Shown: positions 55,378-63,533 of the stretch, piece by piece
Layout of the letters: the number at the start of each line of letters is the position of its first letter
Numbering within the stretch: position 1 is the stretch's first letter
NCBI RefSeq assembly: GCF_003034985.1
Contig: NZ_PZKG01000002.1
Span: 35,376 to 99,375, forward strand
Reading direction: 5' to 3'
Origin: Cereibacter changlensis JA139
GTDB taxonomy: Bacteria > Pseudomonadota > Alphaproteobacteria > Rhodobacterales > Rhodobacteraceae
Length of the DNA: 64,000 bases
Notes under the pieces: generated by a model
The model's input: the letters and a program-made list of their open reading frames with translations, nothing else
Told to the model about the DNA's origin: nothing
Database searches by the model: none
Made by a program: the position numbers and the translations under genes

Positions 55378-56504
55378 GCGGCGGCCACTCCCCGGACCGC
55401 GCGCCCGAGCCGGCGCGGCCGTTGCGACAGCCACAAGAGCAGCGCGCCGATCACCAGCCCCACGGCCGGCGCGGCATAGGCCAAGGGCCAGAGCGCCTCG
55501 TCCTTGCCCCCGGCGCCGGAGGCCGCGACGTTGACCATCTGGATCACGATCAGCAGCAGCACCGAAAAGAGGATCTGCCGCCACAGCCCGAAGCGGCTGA
55601 AGGCCCCGAGCAGCAGCGCGGCAAAGCCGACCAGCGCCGCCGCCATCCCGAGGAAGGGCTGGCCGATCCGGCTGTGCGCCTCGTAGAGGAATTCGGCGCG
55701 GCTGGAGCGGGTCTCGGTCAGCAAGGCCTCGCTGGGCGAGAACAGGGCGAGGGTGGGGAGCTCCTCCATCACACGGCGTTTCGGCCCGCTGGCGCCGAGC
55801 ACCGCGCCGAGATCATAGGTGAAATCCTCGAACCGGGTCACCGCCAGCCGCGCGCCCTCGCGGGTCAGGGTCTGGGCCATGCCCGAGAACATCACCAGCT
55901 TGGGCCCGCTGTCGCCGCGCGCCAGGATGGCGCTGCGGGCGGTGAAGGTGGTGCGCTCGGTCGCGCCGCGGTCGTCGGCGAGGAAGATGTCACGCAGCTC
56001 GCCCAGGTCGGTGATCTCGCGGATATAGAGCGTCACCCCCTTGGCCGGATGCATGAAGGTCCCGTCCTTGAGGAATTGCGCGGTGACGTTCTGCGAGATC
56101 TCGGCGCTCCGGGCCGACAGTGTTGCGCGGCTCTGCGGCACCAGCACGTTCATCAGGATCAGCATCATCAGCGCCACTATGAGCCCGAAATAGAGCACCG
56201 GCCGCGCCAGCCTGAAGGAGGAAAAGCCGGTGGCCTGCATCACCACCAGCTCGGAATCCTGCGTCAGTCGGTTCACGATGTAGACCGTGGCGGCGAAGGC
56301 CGAGATCGGCAGCACCAGCCGGATCACGTTGGGCAGCGCCAGGAGCGAGAATTCGAGGAAGACCAGCGCCGACTGCCCGTCGGAGATCAGGTCGTCGAAC
56401 AGTCCGACGGCGCGGTTGATCCAGTAGACCAGCACCAGCACCAGCGAAAAGAAGCCGAACAGCGCAACCAGTTGCGACAGCATGTATCTGTCGAATCTCG
56501 ACAC
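55374..56504 (-). CDS. lptF: LPS export ABC transporter permease LptF
   Basis: 376 aa. Partner of LptG with the same six-helix plus periplasmic domain layout: first helix block FDRYMLSQLVALFGFFSLVLVLVYW, jellyroll ~125-250, last helices from FLGMAAALVGFAALLLGAF. I use the GTG at 56504 (VSRFDRYM), preceded by GGGAG; 22 further in-frame codons upstream are not conserved. First gene of the leftward operon, divergent from pepA. Confidence 0.94.
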   Translation of the reverse strand: MSRFDRYMLSQLVALFGFFSLVLVLVYWINRAVGLFDDLISDGQSALVFLEFSLLALPNVIRLVLPISAFAATVYIVNRLTQDSELVVMQATGFSSFRLARPVLYFGLIVALMMLILMNVLVPQSRATLSARSAEISQNVTAQFLKDGTFMHPAKGVTLYIREITDLGELRDIFLADDRGATERTTFTARSAILARGDSGPKLVMFSGMAQTLTREGARLAVTRFEDFTYDLGAVLGASGPKRRVMEELPTLALFSPSEALLTETRSSRAEFLYEAHSRIGQPFLGMAAALVGFAALLLGAFSRFGLWRQILFSVLLLIVIQMVNVAASGAGGKDEALWPLAYAAPAVGLVIGALLLWLSQRPRRLGRAVRGVAAA

Positions 56505-56646
56505 GCGGGCCTGCTCCCTCTTTTGCTTTTCGGCGGACGCTAGCGGAATTCCCGGGCGGGGAAAACTCATATCTGGTCAAGCGGCATGCCAGCCGCTACC
56601 GTCCGGCGAAACCGCGCTGTCCGTCCTGTTCTCCGGAGACCTATCC

Positions 56647-58116
56647 ATGACCCATCCCGTTCCGCTCCAGTTCCAAGATGTCGATCTCGACCAGCTCGCC
56701 ACGGCCAAGGGCCGGATCGTGGCCTTCGCGGCCGAGGGCGGAGCGCTGGGAGCCGGTGCGAAACGGCTGAACAAGCTGACCCGCGGCGCGCTGGAGCGGG
56801 CGGCGGCCTCGGAGGCCTTCGGCAAGCTGAAGCAGGGTGAGGCGCTGGAGCTGGGCTTCCCCGCCGGGCTCGAGGCCGACGCGGTGCAGTTGGTGAAGCT
56901 CGACCGCCGCGCCGACGTGGCCACCGCGCGCAAGGCGGGCGGGGCCATCGGCCGCAGCCTGAGCAAGGTCGCGACGCTGGTGCTGAGCGACGGGCTGCAG
57001 CGCACCGCCGATCTGTCCTTCGGCATCGCGATGCGCGCCTACGAGTTCACGCCGCACAAGTCGGGCGAGCACCCGCTGCCCGGCCCGGTGACCCTGATGA
57101 CCCAGTCGCCCGAAGCCGTGGCCGCCGAGGCTGCGCCGATGGCGGCGCTGGCCGAGGGCGTGTTTTTCACCCGCGATCTGGTGAACGAGCCTGCCAACGT
57201 GCTCTCCACCTTCGATTTCGCCGCCCGTCTCGCCGCCATGCACGAGCTGGGGCTGGAGGTCGAGATCCTCGAGGAAGAGGATATGGAGAAACTCGGGATG
57301 CGCGCGCTTCTGGGCGTCGGGCAGGGGTCGGAGCATCCCTCGAAGCTGGTGGTGATGCAGTGGAACGGCGGGCCCAAGGGCGAGGCGCCCTTCGCGCTGG
57401 TCGGCAAGGGCGTGGTGTTCGACACCGGCGGCATCTCGATCAAGCCCTCGGCCGGCATGGAAGAGATGACGATGGACATGGGCGGCGCCGGTGTCGTCGC
57501 GGGGGTCATGCGGACGCTGGCGATGCGCAAGTGCAAGGCCAATGTCGTCGGCCTCGTCGGCATCGTCGAGAACATGCCCGACGGCAAGGCGCAGCGCCCG
57601 GGCGACGTGGTGCGCTCGATGAAGGGCGACACGATCGAGGTGATCAACACCGACGCCGAGGGGCGGTTGGTGCTGGCCGATGTGCTCTGGTATGCGCAGG
57701 AGCGGTTCAAGCCGACCGGCATGATCGATCTGGCCACCCTCACCGGCGCTGTGATCGTGGCGCTGGGGCATGAGAACACCGGGGTGTTTTCGAACAACGA
57801 CGCGCTCTGCAACGCCTTCCTGAAGGCCGCGGCGGCGGAGGGCGAGGGGGCCTGGCGGCTGCCGATGGGCGATGGCTATGACGCCAAGCTGAAGTCGCGC
57901 ATCGCCGACATGGTGAACTCCTGCGGGCGCGACGGCGGGTCGATCACGGCGGCGCAGTTCCTGCAGCGCTTCGTGAAGCCGGAAACACCGTGGATCCACC
58001 TCGACATCGCCGGCACGGCGCTGTTGAAGGCCGACAGCACGCTGGCGCCCAAGGGCGCGACCGGCTGGGGCGTGATGGCGCTGAACCGGCTGATCCACGA
58101 CATGTTCGAGAAGTGA
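56647..58116 (+). CDS. pepA: leucyl aminopeptidase
   Basis: 489-aa M17 hexameric zinc/manganese aminopeptidase. The family signature NTDAEGRL is at residues 334-341; VGKGVVFDTGGISIKPS and MDMGGAG carry the metal-binding Lys/Asp residues. In the divergent pair with lptF, as in many alphaproteobacteria, and followed by holC. Confidence 0.97.
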   Translation: MTHPVPLQFQDVDLDQLATAKGRIVAFAAEGGALGAGAKRLNKLTRGALERAAASEAFGKLKQGEALELGFPAGLEADAVQLVKLDRRADVATARKAGGAIGRSLSKVATLVLSDGLQRTADLSFGIAMRAYEFTPHKSGEHPLPGPVTLMTQSPEAVAAEAAPMAALAEGVFFTRDLVNEPANVLSTFDFAARLAAMHELGLEVEILEEEDMEKLGMRALLGVGQGSEHPSKLVVMQWNGGPKGEAPFALVGKGVVFDTGGISIKPSAGMEEMTMDMGGAGVVAGVMRTLAMRKCKANVVGLVGIVENMPDGKAQRPGDVVRSMKGDTIEVINTDAEGRLVLADVLWYAQERFKPTGMIDLATLTGAVIVALGHENTGVFSNNDALCNAFLKAAAAEGEGAWRLPMGDGYDAKLKSRIADMVNSCGRDGGSITAAQFLQRFVKPETPWIHLDIAGTALLKADSTLAPKGATGWGVMALNRLIHDMFEK

Positions 58117-58136
58117 GCCGGGCCTAGGACGGGCAG

Positions 58137-58592
58137 ATGGGCGTCGTGATGTTCTATCATCTCACCCGGTCCACGCCGGAGGAGACGGCGGCGCAATTGC
58201 TGCCGCGCGCCCTGCAGGCCGGGTGGCGGGCGATGGTGCGTGGCGCCGATCCGGCTCGGCTGCGCGATCTGGATGACGCCCTCTGGCGCGGGCCGGACGA
58301 TCACTTCCTGCCGCACGGGCTGGAGGGCGGGCCGCATGACGCCGACCAGCCGATCCTGCTGGGAGAGGGCCCGATCCGCAACGGCGCCTCGGTGCTGATG
58401 CTGCTCGACGGCGCGTCGGTCGATCCGGTGGAAGCCGGACCGCTGCAACGGGTCTGGGTGCTGTTCGACGGGATGGACGAGGCAGCGCTGAACCACGCGC
58501 GCGGCCAGTGGAAGGCCGTCGTCGCGGCGGGGTTGCCGGCGCAATACTGGTCCGAGGAGTCGGGCCGCTGGGAGAAGAAGGCCGAGAAGTAG
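58137..58592 (+). CDS. holC: DNA polymerase III subunit chi
   Basis: 151 aa. Links the clamp loader to single-strand-binding protein. VMFYHLTRSTPEETAAQLLPRALQAGWRAMVRG, LWRGPDDHFLPHGLEGGPHDADQPILL and VWVLFDGMDEAALNHARGQWK are the recognised HolC segments. Placed 20 bp after pepA, its common neighbour. Confidence 0.95.
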   Translation: MGVVMFYHLTRSTPEETAAQLLPRALQAGWRAMVRGADPARLRDLDDALWRGPDDHFLPHGLEGGPHDADQPILLGEGPIRNGASVLMLLDGASVDPVEAGPLQRVWVLFDGMDEAALNHARGQWKAVVAAGLPAQYWSEESGRWEKKAEK

Positions 58593-58594
58593 CC

Positions 58595-58720
58595 TCAGCC
58601 GTGCGGCAGGATCAGCTGCAGGTCGAGCACCGCCGCCAGGACGGCCAGCAGTGCCAGAGCCGCGATGCAGAGCGCGAAGGGCAGGCGCGATCCGTGCCCG
58701 CCGGGGTCGAAAAGGTTCAT
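58595..58720 (-). CDS. 41-aa single-span membrane peptide
   Basis: Short gene read leftward from ATG 58720, with an excellent ribosome binding site GGGAGGAGG seven bases upstream. The peptide starts MNLFDPGGHGSRLPFALC and has one hydrophobic helix at about residues 14-32 (FALCIAALALLAVLAAVLD) and a short LQLILPHG tail. The strong site, single clean helix and position in the convergent gap after holC argue for a real small membrane protein. I recognise no family. Confidence 0.65.
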   Translation of the reverse strand: MNLFDPGGHGSRLPFALCIAALALLAVLAAVLDLQLILPHG

Positions 58721-58797
58721 GCGATGCCTCCTCCCAAAGGACCGCCGCAGACCGGCGATAGGAGGCAACGCCGGTTGCGCCGCGCGGGTTCCCCGGC

Positions 58798-59372
58798 TCA
58801 GCGGGTCAGGATCATCTTGTCGCCGTCGATCTCGATCCGGTAGCGGCGCAGATAATCCATCCCGAGCAGCGAGCCGTCCATCGGCCCCTCGTTCACCCAG
58901 GCGTCGAGCCGGTTGTCGGTGATCGGCCCCAGCGTCACATCGCTGAGCCGCACCCGCGAGGTGCGCACGATGCCATTGGCCGTTCGTGCCTCGCCGCCAT
59001 AGGCAAGGCCGTCGATGTCGATGCCGAGCTTTTCGGCATCGGCCTGCGACAGCACCACCGAGGTGGCGCCAGTATCGGCCATGAACTGAAGAGGCGTGCC
59101 GTCGATGGTGAGAGTGATGTAGAAATGCCCGTCGCGGGCCGGGGGATCTCGATCTGGCCGCTCTGCATCACCGCCTGCTGCGGCATCAGCTCGCCGCGGA
59201 TGTCGGACCAGAGCCCGTAGCCCGCGAGCACCGCCACGAAGATCAGCGCCCAGGCCATGCCCGCGCGGATCGCCGCCCCGAGCCGCCCGCGATACTCCAC
59301 GATGACCCATGCGCCGAGCACCGCGATGAGCAGGCCGAGATAGCCCAGCCGCCCGATCATGTCTCCGTCCAT
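58798..59372 (-). pseudogene. retropepsin-like aspartic protease (clan AA), frameshifted
   Basis: Read leftward from 59372, MDGDMIGRLGYLGLLIAVLG gives two membrane helices (residues ~8-24, 35-52) and MPQQAVMQSGQIEIPR. One base is then missing in the C5-GG-C3 stretch at about 59136-59145. In the shifted frame the protein continues DGHFYITLTIDGTPLQFMADTGATSVVLS with the single DTG active site of TIGR02281-type bacterial retropepsins and a normal end (GMDYLRRYRIEIDGDKMILTR-like). Repaired length ~191 aa. Homopolymer location means a sequencing error is possible. Confidence 0.78.
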
Positions 59373-59417
59373 CCTGCCCTCCGCTCTGCCCCGGGCAATA
59401 TGGGGGGCGGGAGCGGC

Positions 59418-60035
59418 TCAGTCCAGCAGGCCGGTGCCCACGATTCCGTCAATGACGAACTGAACGGCGAGGGCGGCGAGCAGCATGCCCAGAAGCCGGG
59501 TGATGACGACGTTGCCGGTGCGGCCGAGGAAACGCTCGATGGGACCGGCGACGAGGAACAGAAGGAAGGCCGAGGCGACGGTGACGATCATCACCAGATG
59601 CACGGCGACGGCGCCCGCCAGATCATCGGCCTGACCGACCAGCAGGATCATCGAAGCGATGGCCCCGGGCCCGGCGATCAGCGGGATCGCCAGCGGGAAC
59701 ACCGACGGGTCGTGATCGTGCTCGGCGGTCTGGCCCTGCCGCCGCTGGGTGCGCCGCTCGAAGAGCATGTCGAGCGCGGTCAGGAACAGAAGGATTCCGC
59801 CCGCAATGCGGAAGGCCGACATCGAGATGCCGATGAAGCCCAGGAGAGCCTCGCCCAGCAGGCCGAAGGCCATGAGGATGCCGATGGCCACCACGCAGGC
59901 GCGCAGGCCGATGGCGCGGCGCTGTTCGCGCGTCATGCCCGGCGTCAGGGCGATGAACATCGGGATCAGCCCGGGCGGATCGACCACCACGAACATGGTG
60001 GCGAAGGCGGTGATCAGGAATGCGCTCTCGACCAT
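59418..60035 (-). CDS. MarC family integral membrane protein
   Basis: 205 aa with six predicted helices in two halves. Family marks include FVVVDPPGLIPMFIALTPGMT (residues ~16-36) and PLAIPLIAGPGAIASMI (~113-129), the two pseudo-repeats. Despite the name, a role in antibiotic resistance is not established; transport function unknown. It lies 9 bp downstream of the ABC-F gene on the same strand. Confidence 0.92.
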   Translation of the reverse strand: MVESAFLITAFATMFVVVDPPGLIPMFIALTPGMTREQRRAIGLRACVVAIGILMAFGLLGEALLGFIGISMSAFRIAGGILLFLTALDMLFERRTQRRQGQTAEHDHDPSVFPLAIPLIAGPGAIASMILLVGQADDLAGAVAVHLVMIVTVASAFLLFLVAGPIERFLGRTGNVVITRLLGMLLAALAVQFVIDGIVGTGLLD

Positions 60036-60044
60036 CCGTCCCTC

Positions 60045-61892
60045 TTATGCGCTGGCTGTCTCCAGCTTTTCCTGCGCTTTCAGCCACATCGCCTCGGCCC
60101 GGTCGAGCCCTTCCATGACCTCGGCATATTTCTTCTGCCAGGTCTCGGCCTCCGACCCGCGTCCCGGCTCGTAGAGCTCGGGATCGGCCAGCTTCTTGGC
60201 CAGACGGTCGCGCATCACGTTCAGTTTGTCGAGCCGTTCCTCGCATTTGCGCACTTCGGCGCGCATCGCGAGGATGTCGTCGCGGCTGGCGCGTTTGGGC
60301 TTCTCGACGGCGGGCTTTTCCTTCGGCGTCTCGTCCCCGGCCAGAAGCTGGCGGCGATATTCCTCCAGATCCTCGGTATAGGGCACCACGGCGCCGCCCT
60401 TCACCAGCCAGAGCCGGTCGGCCACGAGGCCGAGAAGGTGCATGTCATGGCTGACCAGCACCACGGCGCCGGAGTATTCCGTCAGCGCCTCGACCAGCGC
60501 CTCGCGGCTTTCCATGTCGAGGTGGTTGGTCGGTTCGTCGAGGATCAGAAGATGCGGCGCGTCGATGGTGGCCAGAAGCAGCGAGAGCCGCGCCTTTTGC
60601 CCGCCCGAAAGCCGCCCAACCACGGTCTCCGCCTGATCCGCCATCAGCCCGAAGCCCGCCAGCCGCGCGCGCAGCCGGGGTTGGCCCTCGGCCGGGCGCA
60701 GCCGCATGATGTGCTGCAAGGGTGTTTCGTCGATGTGCAGCTCGTCGACCTGATGCTGGGCGAAATAGCCGATGCGCAGCTTCGAGGAGCTGACCATCTT
60801 GCCGTCGCGCGGCTCCAGCTTGCCGGCGAGCAGCTTCGACAGGGTCGACTTGCCCTCGCCGTTGCGGCCGAGCAGCGCGATGCGGTCGTCCTGATCGATG
60901 CGCAGCGACAGCTTCTTCAGCACCGGCGGGCCGTCGTAGCCGACCGAGACGCCTTCCATGGTGATGATAGGCGGCGACAGCTCTTCCGGCTTGGGGAAGG
61001 TGAAGACCTGCTTCTTCGCCTCTTCGGGAGGCGTGATCGGGGTCATCTTCTCCAGCATCTTCACGCGGGATTGCGCCTGCACCGCCTTCGAGGCCTTGGC
61101 CTTGAAGCGGTCGACGAAGCTTTGAAGATGGGCGCGGCGGGCGTCCTGCTTCTTGGCCTCGGCCTGCAGCACGGCGCGCTTTTCCGCCATCTGCCGGGCG
61201 AACTGGTCGTAGGGGCCGTTCCAGTAGGTCAGCTTCTTGGCATCGAGATGCAGGATGCCCTGCACCGCGCGGTTCAGAAGGCCGCGGTCGTGGCTGATGA
61301 TGATGACGGTATGCGGATATTTCGCGAGATAGCTTTCCAGCCAGAGCGCGCCCTCGAGATCGAGGTAGTTGGTCGGTTCGTCGAGCAGCAGCAGGTCGGG
61401 CTGGGCGAAGAGCACCCCGGCCAGCGCCACGCGCATCCGCCAGCCGCCCGAGAAATCGGAACAGGGACGCAGTTGCGCCTCGGCGTCGAAGCCAAGGCCC
61501 TTGAGGATGGCCGAGGCGCGGCCCTCCGCCGACCAGGCGTCGATATCGGCGAGCCGGTTCTGGATCTCGGCGATCCGGTGCGGGTCGCGCGCGGTTTCCG
61601 ACTCCGCCAAGAGCTCAGCGCGCTCGGTGTCGGCCTGCAGCACGGTGTCGAGCAGCGAGGTGGACGATGACGGCACCTCCTGCGCCACGCCGCCGATGCG
61701 GGAGCGGGCGGGCAGGCTGATGTCGCCGCCCTCCAGCACCAGCTCGCGGCGGATCAGCTTGAACAGCGTGGTCTTGCCGGAGCCGTTGCGGCCGACGAGG
61801 CCGACCTTGTGGCCGGTGGGAATGGTGGCGGAGGCCCCGACGAGCAGGGGCCGGCCTTCGACCGAATAGGTGATGTCTGAGATGCGCAGCAT
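60045..61892 (-). CDS. ABC-F family ATPase (YheS/Uup-like)
   Basis: 615 aa, two soluble nucleotide-binding domains and no membrane segments. Walker [18 protein letters not shown] and [16 protein letters not shown], signatures [12 protein letters not shown] and [12 protein letters not shown], Walker [14 protein letters not shown] and [13 protein letters not shown]. The linker is [18 protein letters not shown] and the C-terminus is a coiled coil. ABC-F proteins act on the ribosome as translation factors. ATG 61892 is used; the YheS subgroup fits best. Confidence 0.93.
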   Translation of the reverse strand: MLRISDITYSVEGRPLLVGASATIPTGHKVGLVGRNGSGKTTLFKLIRRELVLEGGDISLPARSRIGGVAQEVPSSSTSLLDTVLQADTERAELLAESETARDPHRIAEIQNRLADIDAWSAEGRASAILKGLGFDAEAQLRPCSDFSGGWRMRVALAGVLFAQPDLLLLDEPTNYLDLEGALWLESYLAKYPHTVIIISHDRGLLNRAVQGILHLDAKKLTYWNGPYDQFARQMAEKRAVLQAEAKKQDARRAHLQSFVDRFKAKASKAVQAQSRVKMLEKMTPITPPEEAKKQVFTFPKPEELSPPIITMEGVSVGYDGPPVLKKLSLRIDQDDRIALLGRNGEGKSTLSKLLAGKLEPRDGKMVSSSKLRIGYFAQHQVDELHIDETPLQHIMRLRPAEGQPRLRARLAGFGLMADQAETVVGRLSGGQKARLSLLLATIDAPHLLILDEPTNHLDMESREALVEALTEYSGAVVLVSHDMHLLGLVADRLWLVKGGAVVPYTEDLEEYRRQLLAGDETPKEKPAVEKPKRASRDDILAMRAEVRKCEERLDKLNVMRDRLAKKLADPELYEPGRGSEAETWQKKYAEVMEGLDRAEAMWLKAQEKLETASA

Positions 61893-62029
61893 GGCGGGTG
61901 ATTGACCGACCCACCGGCGCATGTCAACCGCAGCCCGGCAGGGCAGGCGGCGCGGATTGGCCCTTTTGTCGCAGAAGTCCGCATGGTAGAGGCCGCGGGC
62001 AAGTTTTCACCACTCCGAGGAGACGCCTC

Positions 62030-62452
62030 ATGGCCATCGAACGCACGCTCTCGATCATCAAGCCCGACGCCACCCGCCGCAACCTGACCGGCAAGATCAA
62101 CGCCAAGTTCGAGGATGCCGGCCTGCGCATCGTCGCGCAGAAGCGCATCCACCTGTCGCTCGCCCAGGCGCAGAAGTTCTACGCCGTCCACTCCGAGCGC
62201 GGCTTCTTCGCCGAGCTGACCGAGTTCATGGCCTCCGAGCCGGTGGTCGTGCAGGTGCTGGAAGGCGAAGGCGCGATCCTGAAGAACCGCGAAGTGATGG
62301 GCGCGACCAACCCGGCCAACGCCGATGCGGGCACCATCCGCAAGGAATTCGCCCTCTCGGTCGGCGAGAACTCGGTCCACGGGTCGGACGCGCCGGAAAC
62401 CGCCGCGGAAGAGATCGCCTTCTTCTTCTCCGGCCTCGAACTGGTCGGCTGA
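62030..62452 (+). CDS. ndk: nucleoside diphosphate kinase
   Basis: 140 aa. Transfers gamma-phosphate between NTPs and NDPs. Phospho-histidine His117 is in the signature [30 protein letters not shown] and [18 protein letters not shown] are conserved. GAGGAG at 62017-62022 precedes the ATG. Divergent from the ABC-F gene. Confidence 0.98.
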   Translation: MAIERTLSIIKPDATRRNLTGKINAKFEDAGLRIVAQKRIHLSLAQAQKFYAVHSERGFFAELTEFMASEPVVVQVLEGEGAILKNREVMGATNPANADAGTIRKEFALSVGENSVHGSDAPETAAEEIAFFFSGLELVG

Positions 62453-62472
62453 TCCGGCCGGGGCGGCGCGCC

Positions 62473-62799
62473 TCAGCGCCGCCGCTCCACCACCCCGATC
62501 CTGTCGAGGGCCGCTTCCAGCTCGGAGCGGCCCTTCGGCATTCCGGCCTTCAGCGCGTCGAAGCGCTTGCGCAGCGCCGCCTTTTCGGCGCCCTTGCAGT
62601 CGTTCCAGGGCCGACCCTGCAGCCCCATCACCAGAACATAGTAACCGATGAAATGGGGCGGCGTGCCGCTTTCCATCAGGCGCCGATAGGCCTCGTCCGG
62701 CCCCAGAGCGTGGATCTCCTCGGCCGTGGTGATCCCGGCGCGGGCGAAGGCGGCCTCGGTTGCCGGGCCGAGATTGCGGATGGTGGTGATTGCGGTCAT
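62473..62799 (-). CDS. TfoX/Sxy family C-terminal domain protein
   Basis: 108 aa. Matches the stand-alone TfoX C-terminal domain: IRNLGPATEAAFARAGITTAEEIHALGPDEAYRRLMESG (helix-hairpin-helix-like, residues ~7-45) and FIGYYVLVMGLQGRPWNDC. In Haemophilus the full protein activates competence, but the C-domain alone has no established role. Convergent with ndk. Confidence 0.88.
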   Translation of the reverse strand: MTAITTIRNLGPATEAAFARAGITTAEEIHALGPDEAYRRLMESGTPPHFIGYYVLVMGLQGRPWNDCKGAEKAALRKRFDALKAGMPKGRSELEAALDRIGVVERRR

Positions 62800-62816
62800 G
62801 CGCCGGCCCGAAATGC

Positions 62817-62840
62817 AAAAGGCCAGCGTAACCGCTGGCC
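62817..62840 (-). terminator. rho-independent terminator of the 43-aa gene
   Basis: Perfect 8-bp stem GGCCAGCG / CGCTGGCC with a 4-nt loop (62840-62821), followed leftward by TTTTGCATTT, 41 bp past the stop codon of the short gene. Confidence 0.8.
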
Positions 62841-62880
62841 GTCGTCGCGCAAGATCGTTCAGGGCAGGATCAGATCTGGA

Positions 62881-63012
62881 TCAGATCGAGGCCCAGTCGC
62901 GGAAGATCGGCTTCTGCTGACCCGGCTGCTGCGGGCTGGACTGGCCCGTCATCTGCGAGGAAGACGGGGTGCTGCCCTGCTGCGGTTGCGGGGTCTGCGA
63001 GGTGGTGGCCAT
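62881..63012 (-). CDS. 43-aa Gln/Pro/Ser-rich peptide
   Basis: Read leftward from ATG 63012 with CGGAGC about seven bases upstream. The peptide begins MATTSQTPQPQQGSTPSSSQ, stays rich in Gln, Pro, Ser, Thr and Gly (predicted disordered), and ends with a distinct QKPIFRDWASI tail that could be a short binding motif. A promoter-like CTTG/CTAGAT pair upstream and a strong terminator downstream make it a complete transcription unit. No family recognised. Confidence 0.62.
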   Translation of the reverse strand: MATTSQTPQPQQGSTPSSSQMTGQSSPQQPGQQKPIFRDWASI

Positions 63013-63074
63013 TTGACTGCTCCGGTGCTGGCTCTTCGTGTCTGTCGCTGGGACATCTTGACACAGTCCGCTCG

Positions 63075-63103
63075 ATCTAGGCCCTGCCTTCAGAGGCCAC
63101 AAG
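63075..63103 (-). promoter_or_regulatory. RpoH-like promoter of the 43-aa gene
   Basis: CTTGTGG (63103-63097) and CTAGAT (63080-63075) with 16 bp between TTGTGG and CTAGAT, the same layout as the sRNA promoter near 8.08 kb. It would give a leader of about 55 nt. Confidence 0.4.
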
Positions 63104-63198
63104 CGGGATAGCGGTAACAGCCGCGTCATTTCTGCAACGTGCTTACCGCCTTGGCAGCAAATGGCGCAAACCTGCACGAAACTGAAACAATCCGTCGG

Positions 63199-63399
63199 TC
63201 AGCGCAGCACCGTCGCCGGGAATCCGATGCCGTCCAGCACGGCGATCAGGGTCTCGGGCGCGGCATCGCCCTCGACGCGAGCGGTGCGGGCCTCGGCGTC
63301 GAAGCGGACGGGCCCGGCGCCGGGAATCGCGGCGAGGGCGGTCTCGATCGAGGCGCGGCAATGGCCGCAGCTCATGTCGGGAATGGAAAGCGTGGTCAT
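63199..63399 (-). CDS. copZ: heavy-metal-associated (HMA) copper chaperone, CopZ-like
   Basis: 66 aa. One HMA domain with metal-binding Cys11 and Cys14 in IPDMSCGHCRASIETAL and the usual beta-alpha-beta-beta-alpha-beta length. It would carry Cu(I) to the adjacent, divergently encoded CopA. Start ATG at 63399. A MerR-type promoter lies just upstream. Confidence 0.9.
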   Translation of the reverse strand: MTTLSIPDMSCGHCRASIETALAAIPGAGPVRFDAEARTARVEGDAAPETLIAVLDGIGFPATVLR

Positions 63400-63425
63400 A
63401 GGCGGCTCCTCTGGCTGTCCCGCTT

Positions 63426-63456
63426 CAGATGGGGCTTCCAGTGGCGGGAAGGTCAA
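63426..63456 (-). promoter_or_regulatory. CueR/MerR-type promoter-operator of copZ
   Basis: TTGACC (63456-63451), then a 19-bp spacer beginning TTCC and containing TGGAA, then CATCTG (63431-63426) read leftward. The overlong 19-bp spacer with CCTTCC...GGAAG dyad is the hallmark of MerR-family copper activators. Confidence 0.7.
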
Positions 63457-63482
63457 GGGGCAAGGACATTTCGCCACGGGGC

Positions 63483-63513
63483 TTGACCTTCCAGTGACTG
63501 GAAACCCCATGTA
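63483..63513 (+). promoter_or_regulatory. CueR/MerR-type promoter-operator of copA
   Basis: TTGACC (63483-63488), a 19-bp spacer with the palindromic core TTCCAGTGACTGGAA (63489-63503), and CATGTA (63508-63513). Nearly the same sequence, inverted, serves copZ. The regulator gene is not in the window. Confidence 0.75.
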
Positions 63514-63533
63514 GGGTGACGAAGGAGAGTCCC

